From positions 154,220,571-154,284,570 of the forward strand of contig JAVGWX010000002.1 of NCBI GenBank assembly GCA_036924085.1: a stretch of 64,000 bases of DNA. The letters are read 5' to 3'. Within the stretch, counting starts at the first letter, position 1. Each line of letters starts with the position of its first letter. The translations under genes were made by a program, and so were the position numbers. Origin of the DNA: Ariolimax columbianus. Its lineage: Eukaryota > Mollusca > Gastropoda > Stylommatophora > Arionidae. Below the pieces are notes generated by a model. The model saw nothing but the letters and a program-made list of their open reading frames with translations. It made no database searches and had not been told where the DNA came from. Shown piece after piece: positions 56,190 to 64,000 of this stretch.

Positions 56190-57536
56190 TATAATTCAAA
56201 TATGCAAAAAGAAAGGTAGCAAAAGACTGCACAAAATATAGAGGAATATCGTGCTTAGCCGCACTGGCAACATATTTAGTAAAATCATATAAAAAATGAC
56301 TATGCTACATCATCAAACCCCAGCTCAACGATACTCAGATGGTATTTAGAAAGAACAGAAGCTGTATGGATGCAACTTTTACACTCCGACAATTGATGGA
56401 GAGAACAATTGGAGACGATCAGGAACTGTATGTTGCGATTGTAGATTAAGAAAAAGTTTTTGATAGGGTAGATAGACATCATCCATGGAAAATGCTGGCA
56501 AGCTATGGAGTGATTGATCACCTAATTAACCTGTGCAAAAGTCTACATTAATAATAGCCGGTGCACTGTTCGAACAATAACTGTTTTAACTTGTCTCAGC
56601 AAAATTTCATATCAAATCAGGAGTACGACAAGGATGTGTGATACCTCCTTTGTTATTCTCTACATAATAGTAGGTATAAGCGTAGTGCCATTCAGCCGGC
56701 GTCCAGACCAGGATTAACGGACGGAAGAAATCACAAAAAAAGAACGAAATAACAAGTCCCGACGGAAAACAACACCACGCTTCCGTGAACACAAGTGTAA
56801 GTCGTCGACTAGTGTGAATTCCAGGCAAATCCGGGGTCTGGCGGCATCCATAATGATCCAAAACAGTAGAGAAAGGTAGACTCGCAGCCAGTTATGGCGC
56901 CATCTTTGCCAGATCTATTCTCTACATATGTAGACTATATTTGTAAAACAGCCAACCCAAAATGTAGGTAGTAACATTAGTGAACTCTTAAATGAACTTC
57001 TTGTTCTGACGATCAAGCAGTCATAGCTCCTTCAGAACTAAAATTACAACAACATAATGATCAACTAAATACAACATGTAAAGTATGTAGCATGAAAATC
57101 AATATAGAAAAAATTAGGCCATGAAAATATCTAGAATAGACGGAGATATCAGTACCGCCATTGAAAAACAGCAGCTCAAACCGGTGAAAGATTTCACATA
57201 CTTAGGGGCACGTTATCAGCAGAATTACAGTAGAAATCCAACAAAGATGCAATAATGCAAATTAGATCATTTGACAATTAACTCCAATACTTAATTGCAA
57301 GTACGTGACAATACCTACAAAAAGAGATTTAAACAACACGATTATCGTCCCGATATTATGGTTATCAATGTCAAAACTGGACACTAACATCAAATGAAAA
57401 ATACTACATCGTAACAATAGAAATGAAATGTCTGAAAAATATTGGGCGACTAATGGGAACGACAACAGTATTAGACTACATTAAAAGACAGCAACTAAAA
57501 TGGTTTGCTCACATAACGTTTACCACCACAAACCAC
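56190..57536 (+). mobile_element. Non-LTR retrotransposon fragment, interrupted by a short insertion
   Basis: Plus-strand pieces: KYRGISC near 56240; RKNRSCMDATFTLRQLMER near 56345-56400; ELYVAIVD.EKVFDRVDRHH near 56425-56480; GVRQGCVIPPLLFS near 56620; FTYLG near 57195; and MKCLKNIGRLMG...IKRQQLKWFAHI near 57423-57515. It is related to 21290-22530. A 249-bp insertion sits at 56667-56915. The C-terminus runs directly into the 29-bp array. Confidence 0.75.
56667..56915 (-). mobile_element. 249-bp insertion with 13-bp target-site duplication, SINE-like
   Basis: The 13-mer tattctctacata flanks it at 56654-56666 and 56916-56928, and the host LINE frame resumes after it. Read on the minus strand it begins gatctggcaaagatggcgcc and ends in a tat-rich tail, which suggests a retroposed element in minus orientation. 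AAGATGGCG resembles the YY1-type motif at the 5' end of some LINEs. No Pol III boxes were found. Confidence 0.75.
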
Positions 57537-60500
57537 CCCTCCACAAACCTGCCACCACACAACACCCCTCCACAAACCTACCACAACACAACACCCCTCC
57601 ACAAACCTATCACCACACAACACCCCTCCACAAACCTACCACAACACAACACCCCTCCACAAACCTACCACCACACAACACCCCTAAACAAATCTACCAC
57701 CACACAACACCCCTCCACAAACCTACCCCCACACAACACCCCTCGACAAACCTACCACCACACAACACCCCTCCACAAACCTACCACTACACAACACCCC
57801 TCCACAAACCTATCACCACACAACACCCCTCCACAAACCTACCCACACACAACACTCCTCCACAAATCTACCACCACACAACACCCCTCCACAAACCTAC
57901 CACCACACAGCACCCCTCCACAAACCTACCCCCACACAGCAACCCTCCACAAGCCTACCACCACACAACACCCCTCCACAAACCTACCACCACACAACAC
58001 CCCTCCACAAACCTACCACTACACAGCACCCCTCCACAAACCTACCACCACATAACACCCCTTCACAAACCTACCCCCACACAGCAACACCCCACAAACC
58101 TACCCCCACACAACACCCCTCCACAAACCTACCCCCACACAACATCCCTCCACAAGACTACCACCACACAACACCCCTCAACAAACCTACCACCACACAA
58201 CACCCCTCCAAAAACCTACCCCCACACAACGCCCCTCAACAAACCTACCACCTCACAACACCCCTCCACAAACCTACCCCCAAACAACACCCCTCCACAA
58301 ACCTACCCCTACACAACACCCCTCTACAAATATACCACCACACAACACCCCTCCACAAACCTACCACCACACAACAACCCTCCACAAACCTGCTACCACA
58401 CAGCAACCCCCCACAAACTTACCACCACACAACACCCCTCCACAAACCTACCCCACACAGCAACCCTCCACAAACCTACCACCACACAACACCCCTCCAC
58501 AAACCTACCACCACACAACACCCGTCCAGAGACCTACCACCACACAACACCCCTCCAAAAACCTACCACCACACAACACCCGTCCAGAGACCTACCACCA
58601 CACAACACCCCTCCAAAAACCTACCACCACACAACACCCCTCCACAAACCTACCACCACACAACACCCCTCCACAAACCTATCACCACACAACACCCCTC
58701 AACAAATATACCACCACACACCAACCCCCCCCTCACAAGCCTACCACCACACAGCAGCCCCCCCCCCCCCCACAAACCTACCACCACACAGCAGCCCCCA
58801 CAAGCCTACCACCACACAGCAACCCCCAACAAACCTACCCCCACAAAACACCCCTCCCCAAACCTACCACCACACAACACCCCTCCATAAACCTACCACC
58901 ACACAGCAACCCCCACCCCCAAAAGCCTACCCCCACACAGCAACCGCCCACAAGCCTACCACCACATAGCAACCCCTCCTACAAGCCTACCGCCACACAG
59001 CCACCCCCCACAAACCAACCACCACACAGCAACCCCCCACAAGCCTACCACCACACAACACCCCTCCACAAACCTACCACCACAGAACACCCCCACAAAC
59101 TTACCCCCACACAACCCCCTACAAACCTACCACCACACAGCAACTTACCACAAGCCTACCAACCATACAGCAACCCCCACCCCCCCACAAGCCTACCCCC
59201 ACACAGCAACCCCCACAAACCTACCACCACACAGCACCCCCCACAAGCCTACCACCACACAATACCCCTCCACAAACCTACCACCACACAACACCCCCAC
59301 AAGCCTACCCCCACACAGCAACCCCCCACAAACCTACCACCCCACATCACCCCCCACAAGCCTACCACCACACAACACCCCTCCACAAACCTACCACCAC
59401 ACAACACCCCTCCACAAACCTACCCACACACAACACTCCTCCACAAATCTACCACCACACAACACCCCTCCACAAACCTACCACCACACAACACCCCTCC
59501 ACATACCTACCCACACACAACACTCCTCCACAAATCTACCACCACACAACACCCCTCCACAAACCTACCCACACACAACACTCCTCCACAAATCTACCAC
59601 CACACAACACCCCTCCACAAACCTACCACCACACAGCACCCCTCCACAAACCTACAACCACACAACACCCCTCCACAAACCTACCACCACACAACACCCC
59701 TCCACAAACCTACCACCACACAACAACCCTCCACAAACCTGCTACCCCACAGCAACCCCCCACAAACTTACCACCACACACCACCCCTCCACAAACCTAC
59801 CCCCACACAGCAACCCCCCTCCCCTAAACTTACCACCAAACAGCACCCCTCCACAAACCTACCCCCACACAGCAACCCTCCACAAACCTACCCCCACACA
59901 GCAACCCTCCACAAACCTACCACCACACAACACCCCTCCATAAACCTACCACCACACAACACCCGTCCAGAAACCTAACACCACACAACACCCCTCCAAA
60001 AACCTACCACCACACAACACCACTCCACAAACCTACCACTACACAACACCCCTCCACAAACCTATCACCACACAACACCCCTCCACAAATATACCACCAC
60101 ACAGCAACCCCCCCCCCCTTACAAGCCTACCACTACACAGCAACCCCCCACAAACCTACCACCACACAGCAACCCCCCACAAGCCTACCACCACACAGCA
60201 GCCCCCCACAGACCTACCACCACACAGCAACCCCCACAAGCCTACCACCACACAGCAGCCCCCCACAAACCTACCCCCACACAACACCCCTCCACAAACC
60301 TACCACCACACAACACCCCTCCACAAACCTACCACCACACAGCAACCCCAACCCCCAAAAGCCTACTCCCACACAGCAGCCGCCCACAAGCCTACCACCA
60401 CACAGCAACCCCTCCCACAAGCCTACCGCCACACAGCAACCCCCCACAAACCAACCACCACACAGCAACCCCCCACAAGCCTGCCACCACACAACACCCC

Positions 60501-62045
60501 TCCACAAACCTACCACCACAGAACACCCCCACAAACTTACCAACACACAACCCCCCACAAACCTACCACCACACAGCAACTTCCAACAAGCCCACCAACC
60601 ATACAGCAACCCCCACACCCCCAACAAGCCTACCCCCACACAGCAGCCCCCACAAACCTACCACCACACAGAACCCCCCACAAGCCTACCACCACACAAC
60701 ACCCCTCCACAAACCTACCACCACACAACACCCCCACAAACCTACCACTACACAACCCCCCACAAACCTACCACCACACAGCAACTCCCCACAGCCTACC
60801 CCCACACAGCAACCCCCACCCCCCCACAAGCCTACCCCCACACAGCAACCCCCACAAACCTACCACCACACAGCACCCCCCACAAATCTACCACCACACA
60901 ACACCCCTCCACAAACCTACCAACACACAACACCCCCACAAGCCTACCCCCTCACAGCAACCCTCCACAAACCTACCACCCCACATCACCCCCCCCCACA
61001 AGCCTACCACCACACAACACCCCTCCACAAACCTACCACCACACAAAACCCCTCCACAAACCTACAACCCCACAGCACCCCCCAAAAGCCTACCACCACA
61101 CAGCAACCCCCCCCCCCCACCCACAAGCCTACCACCACACAGCAACCCCCCACAAACCTACCACCACACAACCCCCCCCACAAACCTACCATCACACAAC
61201 ACCCCTCCACAAACCTACCACCACACAACACCCCCACAAACCTACTACCACACAACACCCCTCCACAAACCTACCACCACACAACACCACCACAAACCTA
61301 CCACCACACAACCCCCCACAAACTTACCATCACACAACACCCCTCCACAAACCTACCACCACAAAACACCCCCACAAACCTACCACCACACAACACCCCT
61401 CCACAAACCTACCCCCCACAAACCTACCATTACACAACACCCCTCCACAAACCTACCACCACACAACACCCCCACAAACCTACCACAACACAACCCCTCA
61501 CAAGCCTACCACCACACAACCCCCCACAAGCCTACCACCACACAACACCCCTCCAGAAACCTACCACCACACCTCTCCACAAACCTACCACCACACAACA
61601 TCCCTCCACAATCCTACCACCACACAGCAACCCCCCACAAGCCTTATACCACACAACACCCCTCCACAATCCTACCACCCCACAACCCCCCCACAAACCT
61701 ACCACCACACAACACCCCTCCACAATCCTACCACCCCACAACCCCCCCCCCCACAAACATACCACCACATAACCCCCCACAAACCTACCACCACACAACA
61801 CCCCTCCACAAACCTACCACCACACAACACCCCTCCACAAACCTACCACCACACAACACCCCTCCACAAACCTACCACCACACAAACCACCCCAACAAAC
61901 CTACCACCACACAACCCCCCACAAACCTACCACCACACAGCAACCCCCGACAAGCCTACCACTACACAGCAACCCCCCACAAACCTACCACCACACAGTA
62001 CCCCTCCACAAGCCTACCACCACACAACACCCCTCCACAAGCAAG
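57525..62045. repeat. 29-bp minisatellite, about 155 copies, C-rich strand
   Basis: Units like cctaccaccacacaacaccc... (29 bp). Variants carry caacacccc, cagcaacccc and cagcagcccc centres, and poly(C) runs (e.g. near 58755, 60105, 61095). The plus strand has almost no G. Frames open for up to 489 codons (57500-58969) encode a 29-residue TQHPSTNLPPHNTPPQ-type cycle only because the unit lacks stops. Segments of several units recur (59380-59720 resembles 57740-58060 and 58370-58400), showing segmental amplification. Confidence 0.98.
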
Positions 62046-62839
62046 GCTATTTAGATACAACGGATTCAAAGCCTATAAAGTAGACAGACGAGCTCGTTTT
62101 AGAGATGTCTTTATAGCCTGAAGCCGAAAGGTAAAACAGGATACGCGAAAAGAAGAAAGAGGTTTCAAAAGCAATGGTTTTACACGCATTTACGACCGTA
62201 GATAAGGTTAGGGTTTAAGACCCCCTTCCATGTTATTGTGTAGTTTATGCATATTTTTGCATTAAAAATAATTAGACTAAAACGTCTTATTGTCCATTTT
62301 TACACCATATGATATGCCCTTACATCTGCGTGCGAAATTTCTTGCGGCTTTCTTTGTATAGTGTCATTTGTCCTCTTGAATGGGCACCTGGTTCTGTTTT
62401 GGATGGGATGTTTGAGAGAAATGAGCAGTGGGAGGGGGGTATGCAGGGAGTAGATTGGTTGGGGAAGAGATAGATGGGGAATGGCTAGATTGAGATGCAA
62501 AAGAGATGGGCAGAGGGATGCCATTTAATGGGGAGGAGTTTGAGGAGAAGAGTCTGGGTGGAAACAGATGAGCGGGGATGGGTTGGTTGTCGGGGAGTAG
62601 AGGAGATTAAAGAGTAAGAAGATGTGTGAAGAAGGATGATTGGGGGGGGGGGGAGAAATGGATGGGTTGGTTGTGAAGCCGAATAGATCGGCTAAGGGAT
62701 GAACGGGTTTAGAGGGAAAACTTTGAGTGACAAGAATTAGAAAATGAGAAAAAATGGGTGGGGGAATGAGTTGGTTGACCAGGGAAGGGGAGCAGATGAG
62801 TATAACTTGGAATAGTATGCTACACCTTATGAGAACCAG
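62046..62839. other. Unassigned DNA, purine-rich towards the right
   Basis: The first 250 bp is AT-rich unique sequence with KVDRRARFRDVF in one frame, perhaps the right flank of the LINE at 57536. The rest (62380-62800) is G/A-rich, low complexity, with a poly(G) run at about 62641. Confidence 0.4.
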
Positions 62840-63965
62840 GAGGGAGTGCAGTGGGGATGGGAGGCTGGGGAGCACCAGCAGGGAGTGCAGTGGGGATGTG
62901 AGGCCGAGGAGAGATGCAGGGAGTGCAGTGGGGATGGGAGGCTGGGGAGAACCAGCAGGGAGTGCAGTGGGGATGTGAGGCTAGGGAGAACCAGCAGGGA
63001 GTGCAGTGGGGATGTGAGGCTAGGGAGAACCAGCAGGGAGTGCAGTGGGGTTGGGAGGCTGGGGAGAACCAGCAGGGAGTGCAGTGGGGATGTGAGGCTA
63101 GGGAGAACCAGCAGGGAGTGCAGTGGGGATGGGAGGCTGGGGAGAACCAGCAGGGAGTGCAATGGGGATGTGAGGCTGGGGAGAACCAGCAGGGAGTGCA
63201 GTGGGGATGGGAGGCTGGGGAGAACCAGCAGGGAGTGCAGTGGGGATGGGAGGCTGGGGAGAACCAGCAGGGAGTGCAGTGGGGATGGGAGGCTGGGGAG
63301 AACCAGCAGGGAGTGCAGTGGGGATGTGAGGCTAGGGAGAACCAGCAGGGAGTGCAGTGGGGTTGGGAGGCTGGGGAGAACCAGCAGGGAGTGCAGTGGG
63401 GATGGGAGGCTGGGGAGAACCAGCAGGGAGTGCAGTGGGGATGTGAGGCTGGGGAGAGATGCAGGGAGTGCAGTGGGGATGTGAGGCTGGGGAGAACCAG
63501 CAGGGAGTGCAGTGGGGATGTGAGGCTGAGGAGAGATGCAGGGAGTGCAGTGGGGATGGGAGGCTGGGGAGAACCAGCAGGGAGTGCAGTGGGGATGTGA
63601 GGCTGGGGAGAACCAGCAGGGAGTGCAGTGGGGATGTGAGGCTGGGGAGAGATGCAGGGAGTGCAGTGGGGATGTGATGCTGGGGAGAACCAGCAGGGAG
63701 TGCAGTGGGGATGTGAGGCTGAGGAGAGATGCAGGGAGTGTAGTGGGGATGTGAGGCTGAGGAGAGATGCAGGGAGTGCAGTGGGGATGTGAGGCTGAGG
63801 AGAGATGCAGGGAGTGCAGTGGGGATGTGAGGCTGAGGAGAGATGCAGGGAGTGCAGTGGGGATGTGAGGCTGAGGAGAGATCCAGGGAGTGCAGTGGGG
63901 ATGTGAGGCTGAGGAGAGATGCAGGGAGTGCAGTGGGGATGTGAGGCTGAGGAGAGATGCAGGGA
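62840..63965. repeat. 39/38-bp tandem array with two unit types
   Basis: The common part is ggagtgcagtggggatgtga then ggctg. Type 1 ends gggagaaccagcag (39 bp) and type 2 ends aggagagatgcag (38 bp). Type 1 dominates at 62930-63450, the two interleave from 63440 to 63720, and type 2 is pure to the right end. Plus-strand frames of more than 200 codons here are artefacts. Confidence 0.97.
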
Positions 63966-64000
63966 ACGCTGCCCTAAAGGTTACAAACTCACATAACTAA

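Noticed and set aside
57500..58969. 489-codon open frame with His/Pro/Thr-rich 29-residue cycles
   Set aside because: It is produced by a 29-bp unit without stop codons. All frames are equally open and it starts inside a LINE remnant.
62846..63600. Open frames of 212 and 228 codons in the right-end array
   Set aside because: They overlap in different frames over the same tandem repeat. No independent coding signal.

Overview
The window is animal nuclear DNA, very rich in repeats. The evidence is a metazoan-type 18S rRNA fragment, spliceosomal GT-AG exon joints, and CR1, RTE, I-group, Penelope, mariner and hAT remnants. The 18S sequence and the mix of elements suggest a spiralian, probably a mollusc and perhaps a gastropod. 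That placement is from memory of conserved 18S blocks and is not certain.

One host gene can be supported. It is an ASB1-like ankyrin/SOCS-box gene on the minus strand, with four coding exons between 50081 and 40320 whose reading phases agree at every junction. Its introns hold a 2.4-kb array of a 44-bp repeat, a 39-bp array and several retroelement fragments. The terminal SOCS-box exon was not found.

Layout. 0-12 kb: tandem arrays, a mariner pseudogene whose C-terminal coding segment has been tandemly expanded, a Penelope fragment between two arrays of one monomer, and telomere-like DNA bracketed by an inverted repeat. 12.4-21.3 kb: a CR1 element split by a 7.3-kb insertion. The insertion is a minus-strand I-group LINE (endonuclease, reverse transcriptase, RNase H) fused at its 5' side to the first 1239 nt of 18S rRNA and its 5' external transcribed spacer. 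It is flanked by a perfect 130-bp direct duplication. 21.3-34 kb: LINE and hAT/ZBED remnants, then arrays. 35-50 kb: the ASB1-like gene with nested CR1 and I-group LINEs. 52.3-55.4 kb: a nearly full-length decayed RTE-type element. 56-57.5 kb: a LINE fragment carrying a short insertion with 13-bp target duplications. 57.5-62 kb: a 4.5-kb array of a 29-bp repeat. 62.8-64 kb: a 39/38-bp array.

The most notable system is the 13583-20888 insertion. It looks like the retrotransposed product of an RNA that began in pre-rRNA and ran into a LINE. Its leader holds two extra, degenerate modules, each with the same ~62-nt piece of 18S followed by a hairpin. This suggests a LINE lineage that repeatedly passes through, or is expressed from, an 18S rDNA site.
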